From Actinomadura atramentaria DSM 43919 (lineage in GTDB: Bacteria > Actinomycetota > Actinomycetes > Streptosporangiales > Streptosporangiaceae): a DNA stretch of 58,874 nucleotides. The position numbers and the translations under genes were made by a program. How positions within the stretch are numbered: position 1 is the stretch's first letter; every line of letters begins with the position of its first letter. The DNA is taken from the NCBI RefSeq assembly GCF_000381885.1, contig NZ_KB907213.1, positions 286,520 through 345,393 on the forward strand. Reading direction: 5' to 3'. Below the pieces are notes generated by a model. The model searched no databases, had not been told where the DNA came from, and saw nothing but the letters and a program-made list of their open reading frames with translations. This document shows positions 42,509 to 52,623 of the stretch, piece after piece.

Positions 42509-42703
42509 ATGACCGAGCAGATGAAGGACCTCTCCGAGCTCGGGTGGCGCAAGTCGAGCTGGAGCGAGAATGACGGATGCGTCGAGGTGGCGGGGCGCGT
42601 CCGGACGGTGATGGTGCGCGACTCGCACAATCCGAACGGTGGCGCGCTGGTCATCGCCGTCCCGCAGTGGCGCGTGCTGCTGCGCCGCCTCCGCGACGCC
42701 TGA
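42509..42703 (+). CDS. DUF397 domain protein
   Basis: A 64-aa protein with the signature WRKSSWSENDGCVEVA and RDSHNPNGGALV. ATG 42509 follows GGAGGGTC; an ATG at 42494 is less well placed. It is separated from the XRE gene by 250 bp, so it probably has its own promoter. Confidence 0.88.
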   Translation: MTEQMKDLSELGWRKSSWSENDGCVEVAGRVRTVMVRDSHNPNGGALVIAVPQWRVLLRRLRDA

Positions 42704-42792
42704 CCGCGGAACCCCGCGCTCCCCGAACCCCGGACTGAGGCCGAACCCGCCGCGCGGGCGTCCGTCCGCCCATCCGGGCGGGCGGGCGCCCG

Positions 42793-43899
42793 TCAGACGT
42801 AGCGCTCCAGGATCGACGACTCGGCCAGCCGCGACAGGCCCTCGCGGACGCTGCGGGCCCGCGCCTCGCCCACGCCGCCGACCGCCTGGAGGTCGTCGAT
42901 GCTCGCCGCGAGCAGCTTCTGCAGGCCGCCGAACTGCTCCACCAGCCGCTCCAGCACCAGGTTCGGCAGCCGCGGCACCTTGGCCAGCAGGCGGAACCCC
43001 TTCGGGCTGACGGGCAGGTCGAGGGCGTCCGGACCGGCGAAGCCCATCACCTCCGCGACCGTCGACAGGTCCAGCAGCTCGTTCGCCGACAGGACGTCCA
43101 GCGCCGCGAGCACCGACTCCACGCCGTGCGCGGGCGGCGGCTCCGCGCCCGCGCGCTGCGGCTCGGCGGGCGGGTAGTCGCGGACGATCAGCTCGCGGTC
43201 GACGTCGACGCCCGACACCAGCTCGTCGAGCTGCAGGGACAGCAGCCGCCCGTCGGTGCCCAGCTCCACGACGTAGCCCTCGATCTCGTCGGCGATGCGG
43301 CGGACCATCTCCAGCCGCTGCACGACGGCGCTGACGTCCCGGACCGTGACCAGGTCCTCGATCTCCAGCGCCGACAGCGTGCCGGACACCTCGTCCAGCC
43401 GCAGCTTGTAGCGTTCGAGGGTCGCCAGGGCCTGGTTCGCCTTGGACAGGATCGCCGCCGAGTCCTCCAGGACGTAGCGGATGCCGTCCAGGTACAGCGC
43501 GATGATCCGCATCGACTGGCTGACCGAGATCACGGGATGGCCCGTCTGGCGCGCGACGCGCTCGGCCGTCCGGTGGCGCGTGCCGGACTCCTCGGTCGGA
43601 ATGGTGGAGTCGGGGACGAGGTGGACCGCCGCCCGCTTGATGCGCATCCGCACGTCGTCGAGGACGATCGCGCCGTCCATCTTGGCGAGTTCGCGGAGCC
43701 GCGTCGCGGAGAACTCCACGTCGAGTTCGAAGCCGCCCGTGCAGAGCTCTTCGACCAGATCGTCGTAGCCGAGCACGATCAGCCCGCCGGTGTGGCCCCG
43801 CAGGATGCGCTCCAGACCGTCCCGGATCTGGGTGCCCGGGGCAACCGCGGCGAGCGTGGCTCGGCGTCGTTCGTCATGGCCCTTGTCGTGTGTTGGCAC
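42793..43899 (-). CDS. disA: DNA integrity scanning diadenylate cyclase DisA
   Basis: A 368-aa c-di-AMP synthase. The N-terminal DAC domain has the [10 protein letters not shown] and [11 protein letters not shown] motifs; the helical linker and a C-terminal helix-hairpin-helix DNA-binding domain ([19 protein letters not shown]) follow. GTG start. It lies downstream of radA on the same strand after 96 bp, the common actinobacterial order; RadA is known to modulate DisA. Confidence 0.95.
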   Translation of the reverse strand: MPTHDKGHDERRRATLAAVAPGTQIRDGLERILRGHTGGLIVLGYDDLVEELCTGGFELDVEFSATRLRELAKMDGAIVLDDVRMRIKRAAVHLVPDSTIPTEESGTRHRTAERVARQTGHPVISVSQSMRIIALYLDGIRYVLEDSAAILSKANQALATLERYKLRLDEVSGTLSALEIEDLVTVRDVSAVVQRLEMVRRIADEIEGYVVELGTDGRLLSLQLDELVSGVDVDRELIVRDYPPAEPQRAGAEPPPAHGVESVLAALDVLSANELLDLSTVAEVMGFAGPDALDLPVSPKGFRLLAKVPRLPNLVLERLVEQFGGLQKLLAASIDDLQAVGGVGEARARSVREGLSRLAESSILERYV

Positions 43900-43995
43900 C
43901 TGGCCCCCGGGAGTTCGCTGGACGGCGTCAGTTTACCGAGCGGTCCCCCTGACCGGTTCGTCCCCTGGTCGCCAGTGTTCTCCAACCCCGTCCGG

Positions 43996-45450
43996 TCAGG
44001 GCGCGGTGAACGCCACCTGGAGGGCCTGGGTGAGGCTGTCGACCTCCATCACCTTCATGCCCTCGAAGCTCGACAACTGGGGGTCGGCGCGCTTGAGCGG
44101 GGAGCCGTCGCCGAGTTCCAGGGAGCCGCGCGGCACCACCGCGTACCGGAAGCCGAGCCGGGCCGCCTCGGCGAGCCGCCGCTGCACGCCCGGGACGATC
44201 CGCGCCTCTCCGGCCAGGCCGACCTCGCCGACCGCGATGAGGCTGCTCGACAGCGGCTGCTCGACGGTGGAGCCCGCGACGGCGAGGGCGAGCGCGAGGT
44301 CCACGGACGTCTCCGACAGCCGCACGCCGCCGACCGTCGAGACGTACACGTCCTGCTCGTGCATCGAGATCTTGCAGCGCTGCGCGAGGACGGCCAGCAC
44401 CATCGCGACCCGCGACGTCTCCAGCCCCGACGACGCGCGGCGCGGCGACGGCAGGTGCGACTTGGCGACGAGCGCCTGCACCTCCGCGACGAGCGGGCGG
44501 CGGCCCTCCAGCGTCACCGTCACGCAGGTGCCGGGGACGGGCTCCTCACGGCGCGTCAGGAACAGGCCGCTCGGGTCGGGCAGGCCGACGATGCCGACCT
44601 CGGACAGGTCGAAACAGCCCAGTTCGTCCGTCGGGCCGTAGCGGTTCTTCACGGCGCGGATCATCCGGAGCCTGCTGTGCCGGTCGCCCTCGAAGTACAG
44701 GACGACGTCCACCAGGTGCTCCAGCAGGCGCGGGCCCGCGATGGCGCCCTCCTTGGTGACGTGCCCGACGAGCACGACCGTGATGCCGCGCTCCTTCGCG
44801 ACGCGGATCAGGTTCGCGGCGACCTCGCGGATCTGCGTGACGCCGCCGGGCGCGCCGTCCACTTCGGCGGTGCCGATCGTCTGGATGGAGTCCACGACGA
44901 GCAGCGTCGGCTCGACCGACTCGACGTGCGCGAGGACGGCCGACAGCTCGGTCTCGGCCGCCAGGTACAGCGTGTCGGTGATCGCGCCGATGCGGTCGGC
45001 GCGCAGCCGGACCTGCTCGGCGGACTCCTCGCCGGTCACGTACAGGACGGGCCGGGGCTCGGCGGCCTCCGCCCCGGCGTCGGCGTCGCGGGCGGCGGCT
45101 GGGTTGGACGCGAGCGCCGCGACCTCCAGCAGCAGCGTGGACTTGCCGATGCCGGGCTCCCCGGCGAGCAGCAGCACCGCGCCGGGGACGATGCCGCCGC
45201 CGAGGACGCGGTCCAGCTCGTCCAGCCCGGTCGGCCGGGTGCGCGCGGACCGGACGTCGACCTGGCCGATCGGCCGCGCGGGCGCGCTGACGGCCCCGGC
45301 GGACACGACCCGCGCGGCCGTCGCCCCGGCGGCCTCCAGCACGGTGCCCCACACCTGGCACTCGCCGCACCGCCCGACCCATTTGGACGTCTGCCAGCCG
45401 CACTCCGAGCACCGGTAGGACGCCTTCGCGGCCGTCTTCGCCTTCGCCAT
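43996..45450 (-). CDS. radA: DNA repair protein RadA/Sms
   Basis: A 484-aa branch-migration ATPase. N-terminal zinc finger (CSECGWQTSKWVGRCGEC), RecA-like core with Walker A (GEPGIGKSTLL), the RadA KNRYG motif (usually KNRFG), and a C-terminal Lon-protease-like domain (SVDLALALAVAGS; GEVGLAGEARIV). Cotranscribed with disA. Confidence 0.95.
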   Translation of the reverse strand: MAKAKTAAKASYRCSECGWQTSKWVGRCGECQVWGTVLEAAGATAARVVSAGAVSAPARPIGQVDVRSARTRPTGLDELDRVLGGGIVPGAVLLLAGEPGIGKSTLLLEVAALASNPAAARDADAGAEAAEPRPVLYVTGEESAEQVRLRADRIGAITDTLYLAAETELSAVLAHVESVEPTLLVVDSIQTIGTAEVDGAPGGVTQIREVAANLIRVAKERGITVVLVGHVTKEGAIAGPRLLEHLVDVVLYFEGDRHSRLRMIRAVKNRYGPTDELGCFDLSEVGIVGLPDPSGLFLTRREEPVPGTCVTVTLEGRRPLVAEVQALVAKSHLPSPRRASSGLETSRVAMVLAVLAQRCKISMHEQDVYVSTVGGVRLSETSVDLALALAVAGSTVEQPLSSSLIAVGEVGLAGEARIVPGVQRRLAEAARLGFRYAVVPRGSLELGDGSPLKRADPQLSSFEGMKVMEVDSLTQALQVAFTAP

Positions 45451-45508
45451 GACAACGAACGCTACGTCCCGGCCCCGACATCCCGCACGCGACGGTCCGC
45501 GCGGTGGG

Positions 45509-46063
45509 TCAGAGGGTGCGGAGGACTCGGGCGGGGTTTCCGGCGGCGACGACGGCGGGCGGGACGTCCTTGGTGACGACCGCGCCCGCGCCGACCACGG
45601 CGTCGCGGCCGATCGTGACGCCGGGGCAGACGATGACGCCGCCGCCGAGCCAGGCGTTGTCCTCGACGCGGATCGGCCGCGCGGTCTGCCATTTGGCGCG
45701 GCGGCGGTCGGCGTCCGTGGGGTGCGCGGGGGTGAGGAGCTGGACGTTCGGGCCGATCTGGACGTCCGCGCCGATCGTGATGCCCGCCGCGTCCAGCATG
45801 ATCGCGCCGAAGTTCACGAACGCGCCGTGCCCGAGGGCGACGCGGTGCCCGTAGTCCACGCGCAGCGGCGGGGCGACGTACGCGCCCTCGCCGAGGTCGC
45901 CGAGGAGTTCGGCGAGGACGGCGCGGCGGCCGTGCGGGTCGTCGGCGGGCCAGGTGTTGAACCGCTCGCACAGCCGCGCGGCGCGCAGCGCGTCGGCGGC
46001 GAGCTCGGGGTCGTCGGTGGTGAACGGCTCCCCGGCCAGCATGCGTTCCTTGTGGCCGCCCAC
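45509..46063 (-). CDS. Maltose/galactoside O-acetyltransferase family protein
   Basis: A 184-aa left-handed beta-helix acetyltransferase: N-terminal Mac domain (KERMLAGEPF; RLCERFN) and hexapeptide repeats (VNFGAIMLDAAGITIGADVQ; NAWLGGGVIVCPGVTIGRD; VVGAGAVVTKDVP). GTG at 46063 follows GAGGGGGAC and gives the family N-terminus; the longer frame is unlikely. Acetyl-CoA dependent; the sugar substrate is not determined. Confidence 0.88.
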   Translation of the reverse strand: MGGHKERMLAGEPFTTDDPELAADALRAARLCERFNTWPADDPHGRRAVLAELLGDLGEGAYVAPPLRVDYGHRVALGHGAFVNFGAIMLDAAGITIGADVQIGPNVQLLTPAHPTDADRRRAKWQTARPIRVEDNAWLGGGVIVCPGVTIGRDAVVGAGAVVTKDVPPAVVAAGNPARVLRTL

Positions 46064-46169
46064 GGCGTCCCCCTCGTTCGGCGCGTCCGGTCCCGTCTTG
46101 GAACGTTCCCATCCCGACCGGGCCGAAAGACCCGCGCGGCCGGGCACGACCCCGGCCGCGCGGCGGGCG

Positions 46170-47228
46170 TCACGGGTTCGCGGTCATCAGGGCCCGGCCG
46201 ACCAGGTCGCCGAGGTGGTCGGAGACCGCGCCGGGCTTCTCCATCATCGCCATGTGGCCCGCGCCCGCGATGACCTCCAGCCGCGCGGACGGCACGCAGC
46301 GGGCGATCTTGACGCTGTGCCCCACGGGGGTGAGCATGTCGTGCTCCGCGCCGATGATCAGCGTCTCGACGCGGCCGAGGATGTCGCAGTCGCTGATCAC
46401 GTCATGCGTGATCATCGAGTGGAAGAAGTCGATGAGCGCGTCCATCCGCGTGTCGGCCATCATCTGCTCGGCGAACGCGACCGCCGCCGGGCTCGCCTCC
46501 GGCCCGAACGCGATCAGGTCCTCGACGAGCATCGACCCCTCGCGGCCGAGGTGCCGCACCTTCTCGATCAGCGGCGCGCCCGCGCCGACGGCGCGCAGCG
46601 TGCGCGGCAGCACCCGCTGGGTGACGCGGGCGATGGCGGCGGGCATCCCGAGCGTCACCGCGCCGAGCTCGCCGGAGGACGTGCAGACGAGCCCGGCCGC
46701 GACGACGCGGTCGCCGAACAGCTCCGGGTACTCGTCGGCGAACCGCATGATCGTCATGCCGCCCATCGAGTGGCCGACCAGCACGATCGGCATCCCCTCG
46801 GGGACCGTCTGCTCGATGACGTCGTGCAGGTCGTGGGCGAGGCGCGGCAGGCCGTAGTCGTCGCGCGCGCCGCCCTCGGAGCGGCCGTGGCCGCGCTGGT
46901 CCCAGAAGACGAGGCGGCCGAGGCCGCGCAGCGCCTTGCGCTGGAAGTGCCAGGAGTCCTGGGTGAGCGTCCAGCCGTGGGAGAACACGACGGCGAGCTT
47001 GGCGTCGTCGTCGCCGTCCACCTCGGCGTACAGGCGCGTGCCGTCCTGGGCGCGGACGGGCGTCGGCCGGCCCCGCAGCGAGCCGAACGGCTCGCCCGCG
47101 AACGGGTCGGGGCGGAGCTGGAGCCGCCGGACGGCGCGGCGCTGCGCGGCGAACCCGGCTCCGGCGGCGCCCGCGCCCAGCGCGGTCGCGGCGAGGATGT
47201 TGCGGCTGGTCCTGGCGGCTCGGCCCAT
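46170..47228 (-). CDS. Alpha/beta hydrolase
   Basis: A 352-aa hydrolase. The N-terminus has a short hydrophobic Ala/Gly segment (NILAATALGAGAAGAGFAA), perhaps a membrane anchor. Oxyanion region (FSHGW), nucleophile elbow GHSMGG and C-terminal His (AGAGHMAMMEKP) complete the triad. Substrate unknown; similar actinobacterial enzymes act on lipids or esters. Confidence 0.88.
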   Translation of the reverse strand: MGRAARTSRNILAATALGAGAAGAGFAAQRRAVRRLQLRPDPFAGEPFGSLRGRPTPVRAQDGTRLYAEVDGDDDAKLAVVFSHGWTLTQDSWHFQRKALRGLGRLVFWDQRGHGRSEGGARDDYGLPRLAHDLHDVIEQTVPEGMPIVLVGHSMGGMTIMRFADEYPELFGDRVVAAGLVCTSSGELGAVTLGMPAAIARVTQRVLPRTLRAVGAGAPLIEKVRHLGREGSMLVEDLIAFGPEASPAAVAFAEQMMADTRMDALIDFFHSMITHDVISDCDILGRVETLIIGAEHDMLTPVGHSVKIARCVPSARLEVIAGAGHMAMMEKPGAVSDHLGDLVGRALMTANP

Positions 47229-47371
47229 GTTCCCGACCTTCCCTGTCTTCGCTGTCGCGCACCCGTCCCCGCGGTGCGGGGCCGCGCGCGGGTGGCCCGG
47301 CGGGGTCGACCGCCGGGAACCGGCTCATTGTTGTACAGCGGGCCAGTAGAGGGCCACCCCGGGGCCGCCCG

Positions 47372-48070
47372 CTAGGAGCAACGCCACCACAGGTTGACGG
47401 CGTAGTCCACGTCGGTGCCCGAGTGCTCGGCGAGGAACCGGTCGGCGAGGTCGGCGGGGAACTCGATGCGCAGCACCGCCGCCAGGTCGTCGCGGGAGCC
47501 GAAGGACCAGCGGATCAGCAGCGGCTCGCGGGCGAAACCGCGCCGCGTCCAGAACTTCTCGACCTTCTCCGGGTCGTAGGACGGGAGCCAGCGCCGGAAC
47601 CAGCCGCCGAACGTCGAGCGCGTCGCGTCGTTGTCCACGACGAACACCGCGCCGCCGCGCCGGACGACGCGGTCCAGCTCGGCCAGGCCCGGCTCGCAGC
47701 CGGGGCCGAAGAAGTACGCCCACCGCGCGTGGACGACGTCCACCGACGCGTCCGGCAGCGGCAGCGCCTGCGCCGCGCCGACCCGGACCGCCACCGACGG
47801 CAGGTCCGCGACGCGGCGGCGCGCGGCGGCGGCCAGACCCGAGTGGGGTTCGACGCCGATCACCCGCGCGGCGTCGCGGGCGAACACCGGCAGGTGGAAG
47901 CCGGTTCCGCAGCCGACGTCCAGGACGGTCGCGCCGGTCCACGGCCGCCGGGCGCGCATCGCCGCCTCGATCAGGCCGTCCGGGTCGACGGCGCGGTTCT
48001 CGATCTCGTAGACGCGCGGGGCGTTCCAGATGTTGGGGCTCGGGACGGCCCCCGGAGCGATCTCGGGCAC
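47372..48070 (-). CDS. SAM-dependent methyltransferase
   Basis: A 232-aa class I methyltransferase with motif I VLDVGCGTGFHLPVF, motif II acidic residue (VIGVEPHSG) and a motif IV region (DASVDVVHARWAYFFGPGC). The GTG at 48070 gives the compact N-terminus. No neighbour reveals a substrate. Confidence 0.82.
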   Translation of the reverse strand: MPEIAPGAVPSPNIWNAPRVYEIENRAVDPDGLIEAAMRARRPWTGATVLDVGCGTGFHLPVFARDAARVIGVEPHSGLAAAARRRVADLPSVAVRVGAAQALPLPDASVDVVHARWAYFFGPGCEPGLAELDRVVRRGGAVFVVDNDATRSTFGGWFRRWLPSYDPEKVEKFWTRRGFAREPLLIRWSFGSRDDLAAVLRIEFPADLADRFLAEHSGTDVDYAVNLWWRCS

Positions 48071-48219
48071 GTCTGGCGAGCGTAGCCGCGGAGCGCCGCA
48101 CGAAATCCAGATCACGGTACGGAAAGGATTAATTCCGGGCACGATGAGCATAGGCTTCGACCAGAGCCACGGAACACTTACCGCGACACCACCTTCCGCG
48201 AACCTTCGGCGAGGGAGCC

Positions 48220-49104
48220 TTGACCCCGCAGCACAACGGCGCGGCGGCGCCGGTCCTCCGCGTCCCGGACGCTCCGATCACGCTGTCCACCGCGTCGGTC
48301 TACCCGGAGAAGGCGCCGAGCGCGTTCGAGATCGCGGCGCTGCTGGGGTACGACGGCGTCGAGGTGATGGTCTCCACGGACGCGTCCTCGCAGGACCTCA
48401 CCGTGCTGCGCCGCCTGTCGGACTACCACGGCGTGCCGATCCGCTCGATCCACGCGCCGTGCCTGCTGCTGACCCAGCGCGTCTGGGGGCGCGACCCGTG
48501 GGGGAAGCTGATCCGCTCCAAGGAGGTCGCCGAGGAGCTGGGCGCGGAGGTCGTGGTCGTCCATCCGCCGTTCCGCTGGCAGCGCGAGTACGCGCGCGAG
48601 TTCGTGCGGGGCCTGGCGAAGATGCAGGACGAGACGGACGTCAGGTTCTGCGTCGAGAACATGTTCCCGCTCAAGGCGCGCGGCGCGGAGGCGGGCATGT
48701 ACCTGCCCGACTGGAACCCCGTCGACCAGGACTATCCGCACGTCACGCTGGACCTCTCGCACACGGCGGTGTCGGGGTCGGACGCGCTCGACATGGCCGA
48801 CCGGCTCGGCGACCGACTCCGCCACATCCACCTCGCGGACGGCGTCGGCCTGCCCAACAAGGACGAGCACCTGGTGCCGGGGCGCGGCTCGCAGCCGTGC
48901 GGGCCGATGCTGGAGCGGCTCGCGGAGGGCGGGTTCCACGGGCACGTCGTGCTGGAGGTAAACACGCGGCGCGCGCCGTCCCGCGAGGACCGGGTGGACG
49001 ACCTGGCCGAGGCGCTGGCGTTCGCGCGGCTGCACCTGGCCGCGTCGGGGCGGGTGTGGGAGGTCTCCTCGGCGGGCGAGGTCACGCGGCGCGAGCGCGG
49101 CTGA
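48220..49104 (+). CDS. Sugar phosphate isomerase/epimerase-like TIM barrel
   Basis: A 294-aa xylose-isomerase-like AP-endonuclease-2 fold protein. Metal-site regions: [39 protein letters not shown] and VLEVN. TTG start at 48220 preceded by GAGGGAG. Substrate unknown. Confidence 0.85.
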   Translation: MTPQHNGAAAPVLRVPDAPITLSTASVYPEKAPSAFEIAALLGYDGVEVMVSTDASSQDLTVLRRLSDYHGVPIRSIHAPCLLLTQRVWGRDPWGKLIRSKEVAEELGAEVVVVHPPFRWQREYAREFVRGLAKMQDETDVRFCVENMFPLKARGAEAGMYLPDWNPVDQDYPHVTLDLSHTAVSGSDALDMADRLGDRLRHIHLADGVGLPNKDEHLVPGRGSQPCGPMLERLAEGGFHGHVVLEVNTRRAPSREDRVDDLAEALAFARLHLAASGRVWEVSSAGEVTRRERG

Positions 49105-49182
49105 CGCGCCGCCCGTCCGTCAGCCCGGCCCGTTGGGAAATCCTCAGTAGGACGAAGCCGCCTGATATTGCATCGTTCGGTG

Positions 49183-49190
49183 TAGAACTG
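49183..49190 (+). promoter_or_regulatory. Candidate TetR half-site TAGAACTG upstream of tetR
   Basis: TAGAACTG appears at 49183-49190, 15 bp before the tetR ATG, and again at 49951-49958, 11 bp before the MFS ATG. Such sharing suggests a common operator for autoregulation and control of the pump. Confidence 0.45.
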
Positions 49191-49205
49191 TTAGCGTCCC
49201 GGATC

Positions 49206-49844
49206 ATGGCGAGACCACGCTCCTTCGACGAGGCCGCCGTCCTGGACGCCGCCATGCGCGCCTTCTGGGACGGCGGCTACGAGGCGACCAGCACGCGCGA
49301 CCTGTGCGCCGCCGTCGGACTCGACCGCAGCAGCGTCTACAACGCGTTCGACAGCAAGCGCGGGCTGTTCCTGCGCGCGCTCGCCCGGTACCTCGACACG
49401 ATGGCGGCCGGGCAACTGGAGCTGCTGGAGGACGTCGGGCTGTCCGGCTTCGAGCGCGTCCGCGCCCTGTTCGATCGCATCATCGAGTCCGACGCCGAGG
49501 CGCGACGGGCGTCCGGGGGCCAGCACACGGCGCTCGGCTGCCTGGGGGTGAACAGCACCGTCGAACTGGCGGCGCGCGACCCGGACGTCGCCCGGCTGCT
49601 GGACCGCGACCTCGCCCGCCGCCACGCCGCCCTGCGCGCCGCCGTCGCCGCGGGCCAGCGCGCGGGCGACATCCGCTCCCCGCGCGCCCCCGACGACCTG
49701 GCCCGCTACGTCAACACGGTGATCGCCGGAATGCGCGTGGCGGCCCAGGGCGGCGCGGACTCGACGGCCCTGCGCGCCATCGCGTCCGTCGCGTTGGACG
49801 GGCTGAATCCGGCGCCGTCGCCCGCCGCCGATCCGTCCGGATGA
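49206..49844 (+). CDS. TetR/AcrR-family regulator
   Basis: A 212-aa repressor. N-terminal HTH: FDEAAVLDAAMRAFWDGGYE, TSTRDLCAAVGLDRSSVYNA then FDSKRGLF. The C-terminal ligand domain includes AVAAGQRAGDIRS. Same direction as the following MFS gene (125 bp gap); probably its local repressor. Confidence 0.9.
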   Translation: MARPRSFDEAAVLDAAMRAFWDGGYEATSTRDLCAAVGLDRSSVYNAFDSKRGLFLRALARYLDTMAAGQLELLEDVGLSGFERVRALFDRIIESDAEARRASGGQHTALGCLGVNSTVELAARDPDVARLLDRDLARRHAALRAAVAAGQRAGDIRSPRAPDDLARYVNTVIAGMRVAAQGGADSTALRAIASVALDGLNPAPSPAADPSG

Positions 49845-49950
49845 GTGTCGGGCTTCGGCGTTCCGAGTCCTCGTGCGGCGGTTCCTGAGCCGCAGGGGTG
49901 CTCGTGCGCGCGCCTGGCTTTCGTGTGTCCTTATTTTGCACTGAATGATC

Positions 49951-49958
49951 TAGAACTG
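49951..49958 (+). promoter_or_regulatory. Candidate TetR half-site TAGAACTG upstream of the MFS gene
   Basis: Second TAGAACTG copy within an AT-richer stretch (TTATTTTGCACTGAATGATC precedes it). See the tetR copy at 49183. Confidence 0.45.
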
Positions 49959-49969
49959 GAGTACCCCGC

Positions 49970-51316
49970 ATGCCGCGTTCCGTCTATCTGCTCGCGCTGG
50001 GCATCTTCACGATGGTCACCAGCGAGTTCGCCGTCGCGGGACTGATGCCGCAGATGGCGGCCGGGCTCGACACGACCGTGCCGCGGATCGGCTACCTCAT
50101 CACCGCGTTCGCGGTGGCGATGGCCGCCGGTGGGCCGTTCCTGGCGGTGCCGCTGCTGCGGCTGGCCCCGCGGACGGCGCTGCTCGTGCTGTTCGGGATC
50201 TTCCTGGCGGGGAACGTGCTGGCCGCCGTCGCGCCGACGTACGCGGCCATGCTCGTCGCGCGCGTCGTCACCGGGGCGGCGTCGCAGGCGTTCTTCGGCG
50301 TCACGATCGCGCTCGCCGCCCGGCTGACGCCCCCGGACCGGCGCGGCCGCGCCGTCGCCGTCGTCCTCAACGGGCTGATGGTCGGGACGCTCCTCGGCCT
50401 GCCGCTCGCGACGCTGCTCGGCGAGCGGTTCGGCTGGCGGTCGGCGTTCTGGGCGGTCGGCGCGCTGACGCTCGTCGCGGCCGCCGCGACCCGGCTGGGC
50501 GTGCCGCCGGTGCGCGGCGCGGCGGACGGGGCCCCGCTCCGCGACGAACTGCGCGTCCTCGCCCGGCCCGCGCTGCTGCTCGCGCTCCCCACCAGCACGC
50601 TCGCCATCGGCGCGACGTTCGCCGCGTTCAGCTACCTCAACCCGATCCTCACCGGGCCGACCGGGTTCTCCACCGGCACCGTCCCGCTGCTGCTCATCGC
50701 GTACGGGGCCGCGACCGTCGCGGGCAACGCGGTCGTCGGGCGGCTCGCGGACCGGCGGACCGTCCCGGTGATCGCCGCCGCGCTCGCGCTGAACGCCCTG
50801 TTCCTCGCCGGGTTCGCGGTCGCGGCCGGGACGCCCGTCGCCGCCGTCGCGTGCATGCTCGGCGTCGGGCTCGTCGGCGTGACCGTCAACCCGGCCCTGG
50901 CCGTGCGCGTGCAGCGGCTCGGGAACGGCGGCCCGCTGGTGAACACCGTCCACACGTCGTTCATCACGCTCGGCGTCATCGTCGGGTCGCTCGGCGGAGG
51001 ACTCGCCCTGGACGCCCACGGCCTGCGCGCCCCGCTCTGGCTCGGCGCGGCGCTCGCGGCACTCGGCCTGCTCACCCTCGTCCCCGACGCGCTCCGCGCG
51101 GTGGCGGCCCGCCGCCCGCAACGGCCGACCACCGACCCCGCGACCGACCCGGCCCACCGCACCGTCACCGATCCCGCCAACGGACCTGCGGCTCCCGCCA
51201 CGATCAAGCCCGCGGACGAAGCCGCGGCCTCCACCACGGTCAAGCCTGCGAACGGGCCCGCGGACCGGACCCCCTGCGGGGTCGCAGGACGGATGGCCGC
51301 CGAGGCCGAAGGCTAG
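49970..51316 (+). CDS. MFS transporter (DHA1 family)
   Basis: A 448-aa protein. About twelve TM helices, starting VYLLALGIFTMVTSEFAVAG; motif-A-like region LTPPDRRGRAVAVVL and LATLLGERFGWRSAFWAVGA are typical of arabinose-efflux/drug-efflux MFS. The last ~70 residues after LVPDALRAV form a Pro/Thr/Ala-rich hydrophilic tail. Regulated by the adjacent TetR (inference). Confidence 0.9.
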   Translation: MPRSVYLLALGIFTMVTSEFAVAGLMPQMAAGLDTTVPRIGYLITAFAVAMAAGGPFLAVPLLRLAPRTALLVLFGIFLAGNVLAAVAPTYAAMLVARVVTGAASQAFFGVTIALAARLTPPDRRGRAVAVVLNGLMVGTLLGLPLATLLGERFGWRSAFWAVGALTLVAAAATRLGVPPVRGAADGAPLRDELRVLARPALLLALPTSTLAIGATFAAFSYLNPILTGPTGFSTGTVPLLLIAYGAATVAGNAVVGRLADRRTVPVIAAALALNALFLAGFAVAAGTPVAAVACMLGVGLVGVTVNPALAVRVQRLGNGGPLVNTVHTSFITLGVIVGSLGGGLALDAHGLRAPLWLGAALAALGLLTLVPDALRAVAARRPQRPTTDPATDPAHRTVTDPANGPAAPATIKPADEAAASTTVKPANGPADRTPCGVAGRMAAEAEG

Positions 51317-51417
51317 CCCGCCGCCGCCCGCACCCGGCCCCGCGCGGGCCGGGGAAGGTCGACCGGCCAGGGGAAACGGCTGATTTGGGGGTGTTCTGGC
51401 TGGTAATCTCGCCCGCC

Positions 51418-52551
51418 ATGACCACACCTCCGCCGCCCTCCGGCCCCGAGCGCGCCGCCGTCGAGGCCGGGGCGGCGGAAAGGCCCGCCGACCCCGGCGG
51501 TCCCGAAGGGCCGGCCGCCGAGACCGGGCACCGCAAGCCGCGCAGGCGGCGCTGGCCGCGCGTGCTCATCGGCGTCGGCGTGTTCCTCGTCATCGTCGTG
51601 CTCGGCGTCGCCGGCCTGGTGTGGCAGCGCGAGAGTTCCTACAACGGGAACATCGACCGGCTGCACGGCGTCATGCCCGGCGACGCGGACCGCCCCGGCC
51701 CGGGCGCGGTCGGGACGGAGAACTGGCTGCTCGTCGGCTCCGACACCCGCGCGAAGATCGGCACGACCGGCGGCGGCGACGTCCAGTGGAAGCCGGGCGC
51801 GCAGCGCTCGGACACGATCATGCTGCTGCACCTGCCCGCCGACCGGAAGAAGGCGTACGTCGTCTCGTTCCCGCGCGACTCGTGGGTGAACGTCCCCGGC
51901 TACGGCGCGCAGAAGATCAACGCGGCGTTCTCCTACGGCGGTCCGCCGCTGCTGATCAAGACCGTCGAGAAGCTCACCGGCATCCGGATCGACCACTTCG
52001 GCGCGATCGACTTCAACGGCTTCAAGACGATGACGGACGCGCTCGGCGGCGTCACGGTCACGATCAAGAAGGACGTGTACGACCCGATGCGCCACGTCGA
52101 GTGGTCCGCCGGGACGCACAAGCTGAACGGCGAGCAGGCGCTGACGTTCGTCCGCCAGCGCTACAACCTCCCCAACGGCGACTTCGACCGGATCAAGCGC
52201 CAGCAGGCGTTCATCGGCGCGCTCGCCAAGAAGGCCGCCGACGGCGGAACCCTCAGCAACCCCCTGAAACTGGACCGGTTCCTGTCGGCGTTCACCAAGT
52301 CGATCAGCGTGGACGACGGCGTCACCGCGGGCAAGCTGCGCTCCCTCGCGCTGAGCATGCGCCACGTGCGGGCGTCCGACATCACGTTCCTGACCACCCC
52401 GAACCGGGGCAGCGCCCGGCGCGGCAAGCAGAGCGTCGTCCTGCTGGACAGGACGAAGGCCCGCGCGCTGTTCGAGGCCGTCCGGACGGCCGACATGGCG
52501 GGATACATGCGGACCCACGGCGGCGGAAACCAATTGGGCACCGTTTCGTGA
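51418..52551 (+). CDS. LytR-CpsA-Psr (LCP) family protein
   Basis: A 377-aa LCP phosphotransferase that attaches glycopolymers to peptidoglycan or other wall components. Cytoplasmic Pro-rich N-terminus, TM helix (VLIGVGVFLVIVVLGVAGLV), then the LCP domain: LLVGSDTRAK, RSDTIMLLHLPADR, VVSFPRDSWVNVPGYGAQKI, LNGEQALTFVRQRYN and FDRIKRQQAFI. The conserved Asp/Arg residues are present. Confidence 0.93.
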   Translation: MTTPPPPSGPERAAVEAGAAERPADPGGPEGPAAETGHRKPRRRRWPRVLIGVGVFLVIVVLGVAGLVWQRESSYNGNIDRLHGVMPGDADRPGPGAVGTENWLLVGSDTRAKIGTTGGGDVQWKPGAQRSDTIMLLHLPADRKKAYVVSFPRDSWVNVPGYGAQKINAAFSYGGPPLLIKTVEKLTGIRIDHFGAIDFNGFKTMTDALGGVTVTIKKDVYDPMRHVEWSAGTHKLNGEQALTFVRQRYNLPNGDFDRIKRQQAFIGALAKKAADGGTLSNPLKLDRFLSAFTKSISVDDGVTAGKLRSLALSMRHVRASDITFLTTPNRGSARRGKQSVVLLDRTKARALFEAVRTADMAGYMRTHGGGNQLGTVS

Positions 52552-52623
52552 TCCGCACGCCCGTCCGGGTATGTCCCGGATGATGGCCGGACGGGGGCGC
52601 TCCGGCCGACAGGGGGAGGGGCC

